This document shows, piece after piece, positions 16,827-25,932 of a stretch of DNA of 64,000 nucleotides. Position 1 is the stretch's first letter. The number at the start of each line of letters is the position of its first letter. The DNA comes from Tabrizicola_A aquatica (lineage in GTDB: Bacteria; Pseudomonadota; Alphaproteobacteria; Rhodobacterales; Rhodobacteraceae). Both the position numbers and the translations under genes were made by a program. The notes below the pieces were generated by a model. The model saw only the letters and a list, made by a program, of their open reading frames with translations. It ran no database searches and was not told the origin of the DNA. The stretch is taken from NCBI GenBank assembly GCA_965194375.1, contig CBDAEL010000002.1; one strand, 5' to 3'.

Positions 16827-17722
16827 GCTTCTTCCGTTCGGTCGGTTGCCGGAGGCGGCGCGGGATAAAGTGCGGCGATCCGGGCATAGGTTTCCGCCGT
16901 CATAGGATAATCAGCTGCGGCAAGCGAGGGGGCAAGCTGCCCAGTTTCACGGGCAGAAATCAGCGGCACCGGCCGGGCCGGGTGGGATTTCGCCCAAGCC
17001 ACCGCCAGCGTGGCCGGATGGGTGCCAAGATCCTCGGCCAGCCGCGCCAAGCCCTCCGCCGCCACGGCCATCTCACTGCGGCCATAGCGGGCGGCATAGC
17101 GGCTGTCCTCGGTCAACCGCCCCGCGCCCCCAGCGGCGTATTTGCCGGTCAAAAGCCCCCCGCCCAAAGGCGAATAGGTATAGGCGGTGATCCCCTGATC
17201 GGCGACCATCGGCAAAAGCTCCACCTCAGCTTGGCGTTTCACAAGGGAATACATCGGCTGAATGGCCTCAATCCGCGTGCCAAAGCTTGCCGCCACAGCT
17301 TGCGCCTTCATCACCTGCCACGCCGCAAAGTTCGACAGGCCAATGCGCGCGATCATCCCGCGCGATTGCCACTCGGCCAAGAGCTCCAATGTCTCCGCCA
17401 AAGGCGTGTTGGGGTCAAAGCGGTGCAGATACAAAAGATCCACCCCATCGCGGCCCAACCGCTTGCGGCTGGTGTCAAACTGCGCCGTCAGATTGGCGCG
17501 GCCAGAGCCCCCCGTGTAGCCGACCTTGGTGGCAATCTGGATGTCATGGCCCCGCGCGAACTCCCCCAGAAGCGTCTCAGACGCCCCATCGGTGTAAATC
17601 CAAGCGGTGTCAAAATGCCGGATCCCAGCATCATAGCAGGCGTGGAACATGGCCATCGATTGCGTGGCATCGGCGCGGCCGCCGCATTGCATGGTGCCAA
17701 AGGCAAGGGGGTGCTGTGTCAT
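16823..17722 (-). CDS. Aldo/keto reductase
   Basis: 299 residues, (alpha/beta)8 NADPH-dependent aldo/keto reductase. Catalytic tetrad is visible: Asp and Tyr in RHFDTAWIYTDGASETLLG, Lys in IQIATKVG, His in DLLYLHRFDP. Later elements are GLSNFAAWQV, YSPLGGGLLTGKY and LAVAWAKSHPARPVPLISARE (cofactor binding). The start at 17722 (MTQHPLAFGTMQ) gives the normal family N-terminus; the frame remains open upstream to 17956 but that part is low-complexity. First gene of a three-gene minus-strand operon. Confidence 0.88.
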   Translation of the reverse strand: MTQHPLAFGTMQCGGRADATQSMAMFHACYDAGIRHFDTAWIYTDGASETLLGEFARGHDIQIATKVGYTGGSGRANLTAQFDTSRKRLGRDGVDLLYLHRFDPNTPLAETLELLAEWQSRGMIARIGLSNFAAWQVMKAQAVAASFGTRIEAIQPMYSLVKRQAEVELLPMVADQGITAYTYSPLGGGLLTGKYAAGGAGRLTEDSRYAARYGRSEMAVAAEGLARLAEDLGTHPATLAVAWAKSHPARPVPLISARETGQLAPSLAAADYPMTAETYARIAALYPAPPPATDRTEEA

Positions 17723-17771
17723 GGCGCCAAGATGCCCAGCCGATCTGCCAAGCGCAAGCTTTGGCGCGACA

Positions 17772-17834
17772 CTCCTCGTCGTCTTCGACGCTCGCCGTTT
17801 GGTCCTCCGACGAGACGCCGAAGGCGCCCGAGGA
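17772..17834. other. Structured intergenic spacer with nested inverted repeats
   Basis: CTCCTCG (17772-17778) pairs with CGAGGAG (17828-17834), and CTCGTCG (17775-17781) can pair alternatively with CGACGAG (17808-17814). It lies between the aldo/keto reductase start and the terminator of the purine transporter operon. It may be a degenerate repeat; nothing coding is seen. Confidence 0.35.
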
Positions 17835-17840
17835 GGGGCC

Positions 17841-17872
17841 CAAAAGAAAAAGGCCCGCAAAGCGCGGGCCTT
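17841..17872 (-). terminator. Rho-independent terminator of the xdh/nucleoside-transporter operon
   Basis: Read on the minus strand: AAAGGCCCGC-loop-GCGGGCCTTT followed by TTTCTTTT, 23 nt after the stop of the BMP-family gene. The 10-bp stem is perfect with a 5-nt loop. It closes the long minus-strand operon beginning at xdhA. Confidence 0.85.
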
Positions 17873-17894
17873 TCCCAAAACCTGAACCGTCAGA

Positions 17895-18986
17895 TCACTG
17901 CGGGATGTCGCCGGTGATGCCTTCGACATAGAAGGCCATGCCCAGAATGTCGCCATCCGCAGCCGTCTGACCTTCGGTCAGCCAGACCGAGCCGTCCTGC
18001 TTGTTGATCGGGCCCGTGAACGGGTGGTACGAGCCATCCGCGATCGCATCGCGCAGCGCCAGGGCTTCAGCCTTCACGTCAGCCGGAACCTTGTCGGTAA
18101 TTTCACCGATTTCCACTTCGCCAGCGGCAATGCCTTCCCAGCTGTCGGTCTGGGCGTAAGTGCCGTCCAAGAGCTGGCCGACGCGCTTGACGTAGTAGGG
18201 CGCCCAGTTGTCGATGATCGACGACACGCGCGGGCCGTCCTTATAGGCCGACATGTCCGAGGCCTGACCGAAACCGATCACGCCTTCGGTCTTGGCAGCT
18301 TCGGCCAGCGGTGCGGTCGAATCGGTGTGGGCTGCAATCACGTCCACGCCCTGATCGATCAGCGCCTTGGCAGCGTCAGCTTCTTTCGCCGGATCAAACC
18401 AAGTGTAGGCCCAGACGACCGACAGCTCGACATTCGGGTTGGCCTTCTTGGCATGCAGGAAATAGCTGTTGATGCCCGAGACAACTTCCGGGATCGGGTA
18501 CGAGCCGATGTAGCCGATCTTGTTCGACTTGGTCATCTTGCCCGCAATGTGGCCCTGAACGGCGCGGCCTTCGTAGAAGCGCGCGTTATAGGTCGACACG
18601 TTGGCGCTGTCGCGCTTGTAGCCGGTGGCGTGCTCGAACTTCACATCCGGGAATTTGGCGGCGACCGCATTGGTCGGGTCCATATAGCCAAACGAGGTGG
18701 TGAAGATGATGTTGCAGCCGCCCAAAGCCATCTGGGTCAGAACGCGCTCAGCGTCGGCGCTTTCCGGCACGTTTTCCTGATACTGGATCTCGACCTTATC
18801 GCCGTATGCGGCCTGCACGGCCAAAGCACCTTCATGGTGCTGGAAAGTCCAGCCGCCATCGCCGATGGGGCCGATGTAGATGAAGCAGGCCTTGACCTTG
18901 TCCATCCCTGCAGCCATGGCCGCGCCGCCCGAAAAAGCCATGCCCAGCCCAAGGGCTGCGGTGGCCAAAAGGGTTCTTCTCAACAT
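17895..18986 (-). CDS. BMP-family nucleoside ABC transporter substrate-binding protein
   Basis: 363 residues. The signal peptide ends near AAMA (residue 25). BMP/PnrA-type binding fold: ACFIYIGPIGDGGWTFQHHEGA, NIIFTTSFGYMDP, FEHATGYKR.SANVSTYNARFYEGRAVQGHIAGKMTKSNKIGYIGS, DVIAAHTDSTA and the C-terminal INKQDGSVWLTEGQ. Members bind purine and other nucleosides or bases in the periplasm. It is the last gene of the run containing both permeases, the ATPase and xanthine dehydrogenase, supporting a purine-related ligand (inference). A terminator follows 23 nt downstream. Confidence 0.9.
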   Translation of the reverse strand: MLRRTLLATAALGLGMAFSGGAAMAAGMDKVKACFIYIGPIGDGGWTFQHHEGALAVQAAYGDKVEIQYQENVPESADAERVLTQMALGGCNIIFTTSFGYMDPTNAVAAKFPDVKFEHATGYKRDSANVSTYNARFYEGRAVQGHIAGKMTKSNKIGYIGSYPIPEVVSGINSYFLHAKKANPNVELSVVWAYTWFDPAKEADAAKALIDQGVDVIAAHTDSTAPLAEAAKTEGVIGFGQASDMSAYKDGPRVSSIIDNWAPYYVKRVGQLLDGTYAQTDSWEGIAAGEVEIGEITDKVPADVKAEALALRDAIADGSYHPFTGPINKQDGSVWLTEGQTAADGDILGMAFYVEGITGDIPQ

Positions 18987-19039
18987 TCAGTCTCTCCCCG
19001 TAGATGGAGCCCGCGCAGGGCCCCGGTTGATAATAGGCC

Positions 19040-19972
19040 TCAGCGTGAGGCGTGGAAATTCTGCCCCAAGGCAGCCGGCGCGTTCAGCGACGCCTTGCCC
19101 TTTCCCGATGACATGATGACCAATACCACGATGGTTATCAGATAAGGCGACATGGACAAGTACTCGACCGGAATCCAGCTGCCTGCGGCTTGCAGGTTCA
19201 ACTGCAAGACGGTGATCCCGCCGAAAAGATAGGCGCCGATCATCGCGCGCCACGGTTTCCAGCTGGCAAAGACCACGATGGCCAAGGCAATCCAACCGGC
19301 GCCTGAGGTGATTCCGTCCACCCACTGCGGCACGCGCACCAAAGACACATAGGCCCCGCCCATCCCCGCCATGGCCCCGCCGAACATGATGGCGCCCAGA
19401 CGGATGCGGTTCACCTTATACCCCAGCGCATGGGCCGCCTCATGGCTTTCGCCCACGGCGCGGATAATCAGGCCCAGCCGGGTGGATTTCAGCACATACC
19501 AAATCGCCGCTGTCATGAAGATTGAGAAATAGACGATCCAGTCATGGCTAAAGAGCACTTGGCCAAAGAACGGAATATCCGCCAAGGGACCCAGCGGCAC
19601 CGCTTCGGTCTGCACCGGCTTCAGCCCGTTGTAGCCTTGGCCCAAAAGCGCCGACAGCCCAAGGCCAAACAGCGTCAGCGCAAGGCCGGTCGCCACCTGA
19701 TTGGCCAGCAAAACCTGCGTCAGGAAGGCAAAGACCAGCGAAATCGCCGCCCCGCCCAGCGCGCCGCAGACAAAGCCCAGCACCGGGCTTTCGGTGTGGA
19801 TGGTGACCATAAAGCCCACAATGGCCCCCATGATCATCATCCCTTCAACGCCCAGATTCAAAACCCCGGCCTTCTCCACCACCAACTCGCCCAAGGCGGC
19901 CAAAAGGATCGGCACCGAGGCCGCCATGAGCGAAGCAATCAGGATTGCCGGATCAATTCCACCCATGATCAT
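19040..19972 (-). CDS. Nucleoside ABC transporter permease (NupQ-like)
   Basis: 310 residues, about eight to nine transmembrane helices, BPD_transp_2 family. Segments EKAGVLNLGVEGMMIMGAIVGF and GESHEAAHALGYKVNRIRLGAIMFGGAMAGMGGAYVSL are the conserved cytoplasmic and pore elements of BMP-associated permeases. It pairs with the permease encoded just upstream (4-nt overlap 19969-19972) to form the membrane heterodimer. A 53-nt gap precedes the substrate-binding protein gene. Confidence 0.9.
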   Translation of the reverse strand: MIMGGIDPAILIASLMAASVPILLAALGELVVEKAGVLNLGVEGMMIMGAIVGFMVTIHTESPVLGFVCGALGGAAISLVFAFLTQVLLANQVATGLALTLFGLGLSALLGQGYNGLKPVQTEAVPLGPLADIPFFGQVLFSHDWIVYFSIFMTAAIWYVLKSTRLGLIIRAVGESHEAAHALGYKVNRIRLGAIMFGGAMAGMGGAYVSLVRVPQWVDGITSGAGWIALAIVVFASWKPWRAMIGAYLFGGITVLQLNLQAAGSWIPVEYLSMSPYLITIVVLVIMSSGKGKASLNAPAALGQNFHASR

Positions 19973-21048
19973 TTCCCTCCCAGAACGGTGCGGATGCGGT
20001 AGTTGGTCAGCACATCAACCCCCAACAGGAAGAACAACAGCATCCCCTGAAACACCTGAATGGCGGCCGAGGGCAGGCCAAGATTGGTCGAAGCCATCTC
20101 ACCGCCCACATAGGTCAGCGCCATCAGGATGCCGGCAAAGATGATCCCGATCGGGTGCAACCGGCCCAAGAAGGCCACGATGATCGCGGTGAACCCATAG
20201 CCCACGTTGAAATCGATGGTGATCTGGCCCGCAGGGCCCGTCACCTCAAAGAGGCCCGCAAGCCCTGCCAGACCGCCCGAAATGCCCATGCACAGAACGA
20301 CCAAGCGGTTCGGGTTCACCCCATGAAAGCGTGCGGCGCGCGGCGCTTGGCCGGAGAGCTTGATCTGAAAGCCGATGATGTGGCGCGCCAGCAGCACCCA
20401 AGCCACCAGCGCCACCCCCAGCGCCACCACAACGCCCCAATGAATGCCCGATCCCGGCCAGAACTCAGGGTTCGCCGCCGCCGGATAGCTCGAGAAATTG
20501 CGGCTTCCCGGAAAGCCCATGCCTTCAGGGTTCTTCAAGAACCCGGTCGAGGCTTTGGCCAAGATCGTTTGCGCCACATAGACCAGCATCAAGGACACAA
20601 GGATTTCATTGGTGTTGAAGCGGGTCTTCAAAATGGCCGGGATCATCGCCCAAGCCCAGCCACCAAAGGCCCCCGCCAGCACCATGGCCGGAAAGATCCA
20701 GCGGCTCTCGGTCGGATAGACCGCAAGGCCCACCGCGGCGCCACAAATGGCGCCCATGATATACTGGCCTTCCGCCCCGATGTTCCAAATCCCCGCCTTG
20801 AACCCCAAGGCCAGTCCAATGGCGATCAGGATCAAAGGCCCGGCCTTCACCAAAAGCTGGCCGCGCAGGTAAAACGCAAACTCGCCAAAGATCGGGTCCC
20901 AAAAGATCGTGCGGATCACCTCAATCGGGTTCGTGCCCATGGCGGCAAACAACAAACCGCCAAACACCATGGTCAAGATCACCGCCACCACAGGCGTACC
21001 ATAGAGCCAGAACTTCGACGGGTTTGGGCGTTTTTCAAGCCTCAGCAT
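19969..21048 (-). CDS. Nucleoside ABC transporter permease (NupP-like)
   Basis: 359 residues, about nine transmembrane helices, BPD_transp_2 family: NIGAEGQYIMGAICGAAVGL, WAMIPAILKTRFNTNEILVSLMLVYVAQ, QAPRAARFHGVNPNRLVVLCMGISGGLAGLAG and NVGYGFTAIIVAFLGRLHPIGI. Start 21048 (MLRLEKRP) has GAAAGGTG 6 nt upstream and is preferred over an upstream in-frame start at 21078 within a palindrome. It lies 81 nt after the ATPase gene, the gap holding two TTCGAA-centred palindromes, and overlaps the next permease by 4 nt. Confidence 0.9.
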   Translation of the reverse strand: MLRLEKRPNPSKFWLYGTPVVAVILTMVFGGLLFAAMGTNPIEVIRTIFWDPIFGEFAFYLRGQLLVKAGPLILIAIGLALGFKAGIWNIGAEGQYIMGAICGAAVGLAVYPTESRWIFPAMVLAGAFGGWAWAMIPAILKTRFNTNEILVSLMLVYVAQTILAKASTGFLKNPEGMGFPGSRNFSSYPAAANPEFWPGSGIHWGVVVALGVALVAWVLLARHIIGFQIKLSGQAPRAARFHGVNPNRLVVLCMGISGGLAGLAGLFEVTGPAGQITIDFNVGYGFTAIIVAFLGRLHPIGIIFAGILMALTYVGGEMASTNLGLPSAAIQVFQGMLLFFLLGVDVLTNYRIRTVLGGK

Positions 21049-21076
21049 GATGCACCTTTCAAGACCTTGAAGAGCC

Positions 21077-21118
21077 AAATTCCTTCGAAGGAATTTGCAA
21101 CTTTCTTCGAAGAAAATT
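21077..21118. repeat. Two TTCGAA-centred palindromes in the transporter operon
   Basis: AAATTCCTTCGAAGGAATTT (21077-21096) is a perfect 20-bp palindrome; TTTCTTCGAAGAAA (21102-21115) is a second perfect palindrome, extended imperfectly on both sides. Both lie in the 81-nt gap between the ATPase and the first permease gene. A related AT-rich hairpin, attttcttcacagaaaat, occurs at 14142-14157. Possible RNA processing or stabilising hairpins. Confidence 0.7.
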
Positions 21119-21129
21119 GGCGGCGAGCG

Positions 21130-22659
21130 TCAGACATGGACCACCTCCATGCCATGCGCGCCGCCCATCATCAGGCCAATCTGATCCACCGTCAGCCCCT
21201 TCACCGGGCGCGGGCTGGTCAGCCGCCCCTCATTCAACACCGCAAAGCTGTCGGCAATTTCCAAAAGCTCATCAAGGTCTTGGCTGATAACCACCACAGC
21301 GGCCCCTTCGGCGGCACGGTCCAAAATGGCCTGCCGGATCGCCGCCGCGGCGGCGGCATCGACGCCCCATGTCGGCTGATTGATGACAATCACATCGGGG
21401 TTTTGCATCAACTCTCGCCCGATGACGAATTTCTGCAAATTGCCACCCGACAACGCCCGTGCGGCCACATGGCTGCCGGGGGTGCGCACGTCATAAGTCT
21501 TGATGATCTCATCGGCAAAGGCACGGGACGCATCCCAATCGACAAAGCCGTTCTTGACCAGCCCCTTGCGGACACCGCCGGTCAGAAAGGCGTTTTCGAC
21601 CAAAGACATATCCGGTGCCGCCGCATGGCCCAAACGGTCCTCAGGCGCCATCACAAACCCAATCCCGCGCCGCGCGGCCGGGCCCATATTCCCCACCGCC
21701 ACGCCCGTCGCGCTGATCTGGCCCGCGCCGGATTTGATCTCGCCCGACAGCGCCAGCAAAAGCTCGTCCTGCCCATTGCCCGCCACTCCGGCAATGCCCA
21801 AAATCTCGCCGCGCTTCACGGTAAAGGTCACATCCTTCAGGCTCGTGCCAAAGGGAATGGGCGAGGGGGCCGACAAACCCTTCACCTCCAGCGCCGCATG
21901 ATCGCCACCCCAATCCTTGGGCGCAGGGCGCTCCGGCGGAGTCAGCGTCGCGCCCACCATCATCTCGGCCAATTCCCGCGCGGTGGAGGCCTTGGGGTCC
22001 GCCGTCCCCACCACCTTGCCGCGTCGCAAAATTGTGGCGGCATCACACAGCGCCCGGATTTCCTCGAGCTTGTGCGAGATATACAAGATCGCCGTCCCCT
22101 CCGCCGCCAACTGGCGCAGGGTCTTGAACAGAATCTCCACCTCTTGCGGCGTCAGCACGCTCGTCGGCTCGTCCATGATCAACAGCTTAGGGTCCTGCAA
22201 CAGGCAGCGAATGATCTCCACCCGCTGACGCTCCCCGGCTGACAGATCGCCCACCATACGGGCAGGGTCCAAAGGCAGGCCGTAATCCTCCGACACCGAT
22301 TTGATCCGCGCCGCCAGCGCCTTCATCGGCGGCGGGTTTTCCATCCCAAGGGCGACATTCTCGGCGACACTCAGCGCCTCAAAGAGGCTGAAATGCTGAA
22401 ACACCATCGCCACGCCCGTGGCCCGCGCCACGCGCGGCGCGGCGGGGGCATAGGCGGCCCCCTTCCACGTCATTTGCCCACTATCGGGCTTCACCAGACC
22501 ATAGATCATCTTGACCATGGTCGATTTGCCCGCGCCGTTTTCGCCCAAAAGGCAATGCACCTCACCTTCGCGAATGGCAAAGCTGACATCGGAATTGGCC
22601 ACCACGCCGGGATAGGCTTTGGTGATGCCCTCCACCTGCAAAAGGATGGGACGTGTCAT
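21130..22659 (-). CDS. Nucleoside ABC transporter ATP-binding protein (two ABC domains, NupO-like)
   Basis: 509 residues with two tandem ATPase domains, as in sugar/nucleoside importers. Domain 1: GENGAGKST Walker A, LSAGERQRVEI signature, LLIMDEPTSVL Walker B. Domain 2 (from about residue 255): degenerate Walker A GVAGNGQDELL, ALSGGNLQKFVIGREL signature, VIVINQPTWGVD in place of a normal Walker B. This asymmetry is usual for the family. The start overlaps the xdhC stop by 4 nt, so uptake is translationally linked to xanthine dehydrogenase maturation. Confidence 0.92.
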   Translation of the reverse strand: MTRPILLQVEGITKAYPGVVANSDVSFAIREGEVHCLLGENGAGKSTMVKMIYGLVKPDSGQMTWKGAAYAPAAPRVARATGVAMVFQHFSLFEALSVAENVALGMENPPPMKALAARIKSVSEDYGLPLDPARMVGDLSAGERQRVEIIRCLLQDPKLLIMDEPTSVLTPQEVEILFKTLRQLAAEGTAILYISHKLEEIRALCDAATILRRGKVVGTADPKASTARELAEMMVGATLTPPERPAPKDWGGDHAALEVKGLSAPSPIPFGTSLKDVTFTVKRGEILGIAGVAGNGQDELLLALSGEIKSGAGQISATGVAVGNMGPAARRGIGFVMAPEDRLGHAAAPDMSLVENAFLTGGVRKGLVKNGFVDWDASRAFADEIIKTYDVRTPGSHVAARALSGGNLQKFVIGRELMQNPDVIVINQPTWGVDAAAAAAIRQAILDRAAEGAAVVVISQDLDELLEIADSFAVLNEGRLTSPRPVKGLTVDQIGLMMGGAHGMEVVHV

Positions 22660-23591
22660 GTTCCAGTGGTCTCCATCAGCAGGGCGTCTGGGCGGCGGGA
22701 CAGAAAGGCGCTGGCCACGCCAATGGCAATGGCCTGAGGATGCTTCCCTAAGGAAGGATTGCCGATCGGGCAATCTATTCGCGCGATAGATTGGGTCGAA
22801 TGGCCCAATGCGCCCAACCGCGCCCGAAACCGCGCCCATTTGGTGGCCGATCCGATCAAGCCGCAGGCGGAAAAGCCATGGGTCAAGAGCCGGTGGCACA
22901 GATCAAGGTCCAGCGCGTGGCTGTAGGTCAGGATCAGATGCTCGGCGTCTTTCGGGGCCAAGGCCACGGCAAGGCCGGTGTCCGGCACCGGCAAGGCGCG
23001 GGCCGTGTCGGGCAGGGTTTCGGGAAAGCGGTCAGGCGCGGTATCGACCCAAGTGATCGCCAAACCGGGCAGGGGGGCCAGCACCTCCACCAGCGCCCGG
23101 CCCACATGGCCCGCACCCCAGACCCAAAGTTGGCGCGTCGGGCGGGCCACGGGCTCCAACATCCAGCCTTGCAAAAGCTGCGGGCTGGGCATCATCCCTT
23201 GGCCCCGCGCTCGGTCGATCAGGCGCTTCACCGCCAAAGGCATGGCGCTGCCGTCCACCGCCCGCGCAATCACATCGCCCGCGTCAGGCAAGTTTTGCGC
23301 GTCATACACTTCTGTCAACAGCGTCACCGCCCCACCGCAGCACTGGCCGAGCGAGGGGCCAAGCGCCTCATGGTCCAGCCGTGCGCCGCCCGCGCCCAGC
23401 ATCGCCCGCGCCCGGGTCGCAGCCTGAAACTCAAGCGCGCCGCCGCCGATGGTGCTCGATTGGCCCCCCGCCCAAACCAGCATCGCCGCCCCCACCTCAC
23501 GCGGGGAGGATCCTTTGACATCGGCAATCACCACACGAGCCACGGTCCCGTGCTGGACGACGGCTGTGCTCAGCGCGTCCAGATCAAACAT
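22656..23591 (-). CDS. xdhC: Xanthine dehydrogenase accessory protein XdhC
   Basis: 311 residues. XdhC/CoxI N-terminal domain (VIADVKGSSPREVGAAMLVWAGGQSSTIGGGALEF; LGQCCGGAVTLLTEVY) and C-terminal Rossmann domain (LWVWGAGHVGRALVEVLAPLPGLAITWVDTAPDRFP; FSACGLIGSATKWARFRARL). XdhC binds and sulfurates the molybdenum cofactor before insertion in XdhB. It overlaps xdhB by 8 nt and the transporter ATPase by 4 nt. GSSPRE and QCCGG are diagnostic. Confidence 0.95.
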   Translation of the reverse strand: MFDLDALSTAVVQHGTVARVVIADVKGSSPREVGAAMLVWAGGQSSTIGGGALEFQAATRARAMLGAGGARLDHEALGPSLGQCCGGAVTLLTEVYDAQNLPDAGDVIARAVDGSAMPLAVKRLIDRARGQGMMPSPQLLQGWMLEPVARPTRQLWVWGAGHVGRALVEVLAPLPGLAITWVDTAPDRFPETLPDTARALPVPDTGLAVALAPKDAEHLILTYSHALDLDLCHRLLTHGFSACGLIGSATKWARFRARLGALGHSTQSIARIDCPIGNPSLGKHPQAIAIGVASAFLSRRPDALLMETTGT

Positions 23592-25932
23592 GGCCCTGCT
23601 GCCTTCTGACGGCCATCAGCACCCGCTCCGCCGTGGCCGGTGCATCCAGCGCGACATAAGTCGATCCATCGCCACAGGCCGCAATCGCATCGGACAGCGC
23701 AAAAAGCGCCGAGATGCCCAGCATGAACGGCGGCTCGCCCACCGCCTTCGATTTGCCGATGGTGTCCTCGCGGTTGGGCTTGCCCCAAAGCGCCACGTTG
23801 AACACATCAGGGCGGTCCGAACAGGCGGGGATCTTGTAGGTGCTGGGCGCGTGCGTCGTCAGCATCCCCTTGCCGTTCCACACCAATTCCTCGGTCGTGA
23901 GCCACCCCGCGCCTTGCACATAGGCCCCCTCAACCTGCCCGATATCCAGATCGGGGTTCAGGCTGGTGCCAGTGTCATGCAACAAATCCGCCCGCAAAAT
24001 CCGGTTTTCCCCGGTCAGCGTGTCGATCACCACCTCAGTCACCGCCGCGCCATAGGCGAAGTAAAGGAACGGGCGGCCCTTGCCCTTGACCCGGTCCCAA
24101 GTGATTTTCGGCGTGGCGTAATAGCCCGTGGACGACAGCGAAATGCGCGCCTGATAGGCCCAGGCGGCGACCTGGGCAAAGCCGTACTCTTCGCCTGCCA
24201 CCCGCACCTGACCGTCCGCGAACTTGACCGACCCCACCGCCACCCCGTGCTTGTCTGCGATAAACGCCGCCATCCGCGCCTTGATCGTCTCGCAGGCCGC
24301 GCGTGTCGCCATCCCGTTCAGGTCCGACCCAGACGAGGCCGCCGTGGCCGAGGTATTGGGCACCTTCGACGTATCGGTGGCGGTGATCTTCACCGCGCCA
24401 GTCTCCACCCCGAACACATCGGCCGCCACCTGCGCCACCTTCTGGTTCAGACCCTGCCCCATCTCGGTGCCGCCATGGTTCAGGATGATCGACCCGTCCT
24501 GATAGACATGCACCAAGGCTCCGGCTTGGTTCAGCCATGTCAGCGTAAAGGAAATCCCGAACTTCACCGGCGTCAGCGCAATGCCGCGCTTGAAGATCGG
24601 ATTATTGCTATTCCAAGCCGCAATTTCGGCCTTTCGAGCGCGGTAATTGCTGGTTTTCTCCAACTCCGCCACCAGCTCATGGCCGATGAAATCCTCCACC
24701 TCCATATGGAAGGGCGTCGTTTGGGGTTGCGAATTGACAGGTGAATTTGGCCCGCCATAGCGCTGGCCCGTCCCCGGCCCACCTGCCCCGTTGGAGTGGT
24801 AAAAGTTCAAAAGACGCACATCCAAAGGCTCACGGCCCACGGCTTGGGCCACGTGATCCAAGACGCGCTCCATCCCCACCATCCCTTGCGGTCCGCCAAA
24901 GCCGCGGTAGGCGGTGGCGCTTTGGGTGTTGGTGCGCAGCCGGTGGCTTTCGATCCGGACATCGCTCAGGTGATAGCAATTGTCGGCATGCAGCATGGCG
25001 CGGTCCGCCACCGGCAAAGACAGATCCTGAGACCAGCCGCAGCGGAAGAGGTGCGTAAACTCCACCCCCAAGATCCGCCCTTCACCATCATGGCCGACGC
25101 GATACTTGATCCGCAGATCATGCCGCTTGCCGGTGATCATCATGTCATCGTCGCGGTCATAGCGCATCTTGCAGGCGCGCCCCGTGGCATGCGCCGCCAT
25201 GGCGCAGGCGATGGCCAAAGCGTTGCCTTGAGATTCCTTGCCGCCAAAGCCGCCGCCCATCCGACGCGTCTCGACCCGCACCGCCGACATCGGCAGATGC
25301 AGCGCATGGGCCACCTTATGCTGAATCTCGGTCGGATGCTGGGTGGAGGAGACAATCGACACCCCCCCATCATCACCGGGCAGGGCAAAGGCGACCTGAC
25401 CTTCGAGATAGAAATGCTCCTGCCCGCCCACCTCAAAACTGCCTTCGGTCACAAGGGGCGCGCGGGCGATGGCGCTGGTGGCATCGCCTTTGGTCCAGAC
25501 CACCGGGCCTTGCTCAAAGCGCGAATTGGCGGCCAACGCCTGATCCACCGTCAAAAGCGCAGGCAGTTCATCATAGGCCACGCGGCCCAGCCGTGCTGCC
25601 TTCCTCGCGGCCAAGTGGCTCTCGGCCACGACGAGGAAAATCGGCTGACCAATGTAATGCACCCTGCCCGTGGCCAACAAAGGCTCATCATGCACCGAAG
25701 GTGAGCAATCGGGCATCTCCGGCCAATCCGCAGCCGAAAACACCGCCACCACGCCGGGGGCGGCACGCACCGCGGCAAGGTCCATTTCGGTGATCACGCC
25801 ATGGGCGCAATTCGACAGACCAAAGGCCAGATGCAGCGCCCCCGCAGGCAAAGGCACATCATCGGCATAGCGGGCGGCCCCCGTCACATGCAAAGGCGCG
25901 CTATCATGCGGCAGCGATTTTCCCATGCTCAT
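23584..25932 (-). CDS. xdhB: Xanthine dehydrogenase molybdopterin-binding subunit XdhB
   Basis: 782 residues (780 if the second ATG at 25926 is used). It carries the molybdenum cofactor and oxidises hypoxanthine to xanthine and urate. Active-site residues known from the Rhodobacter capsulatus enzyme are in place: Glu233 (GGGFGGKES), Arg311 (DRAMLHADN) and catalytic-base Glu733 (AVGEPPFMLG), with AYRGFGGPQG around 341-350. All three being present argues for a true purine-oxidising enzyme rather than an aldehyde oxidase or CO dehydrogenase. Overlaps xdhA by 4 nt and xdhC by 8 nt. Confidence 0.96.
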   Translation of the reverse strand: MSMGKSLPHDSAPLHVTGAARYADDVPLPAGALHLAFGLSNCAHGVITEMDLAAVRAAPGVVAVFSAADWPEMPDCSPSVHDEPLLATGRVHYIGQPIFLVVAESHLAARKAARLGRVAYDELPALLTVDQALAANSRFEQGPVVWTKGDATSAIARAPLVTEGSFEVGGQEHFYLEGQVAFALPGDDGGVSIVSSTQHPTEIQHKVAHALHLPMSAVRVETRRMGGGFGGKESQGNALAIACAMAAHATGRACKMRYDRDDDMMITGKRHDLRIKYRVGHDGEGRILGVEFTHLFRCGWSQDLSLPVADRAMLHADNCYHLSDVRIESHRLRTNTQSATAYRGFGGPQGMVGMERVLDHVAQAVGREPLDVRLLNFYHSNGAGGPGTGQRYGGPNSPVNSQPQTTPFHMEVEDFIGHELVAELEKTSNYRARKAEIAAWNSNNPIFKRGIALTPVKFGISFTLTWLNQAGALVHVYQDGSIILNHGGTEMGQGLNQKVAQVAADVFGVETGAVKITATDTSKVPNTSATAASSGSDLNGMATRAACETIKARMAAFIADKHGVAVGSVKFADGQVRVAGEEYGFAQVAAWAYQARISLSSTGYYATPKITWDRVKGKGRPFLYFAYGAAVTEVVIDTLTGENRILRADLLHDTGTSLNPDLDIGQVEGAYVQGAGWLTTEELVWNGKGMLTTHAPSTYKIPACSDRPDVFNVALWGKPNREDTIGKSKAVGEPPFMLGISALFALSDAIAACGDGSTYVALDAPATAERVLMAVRRQQGHV

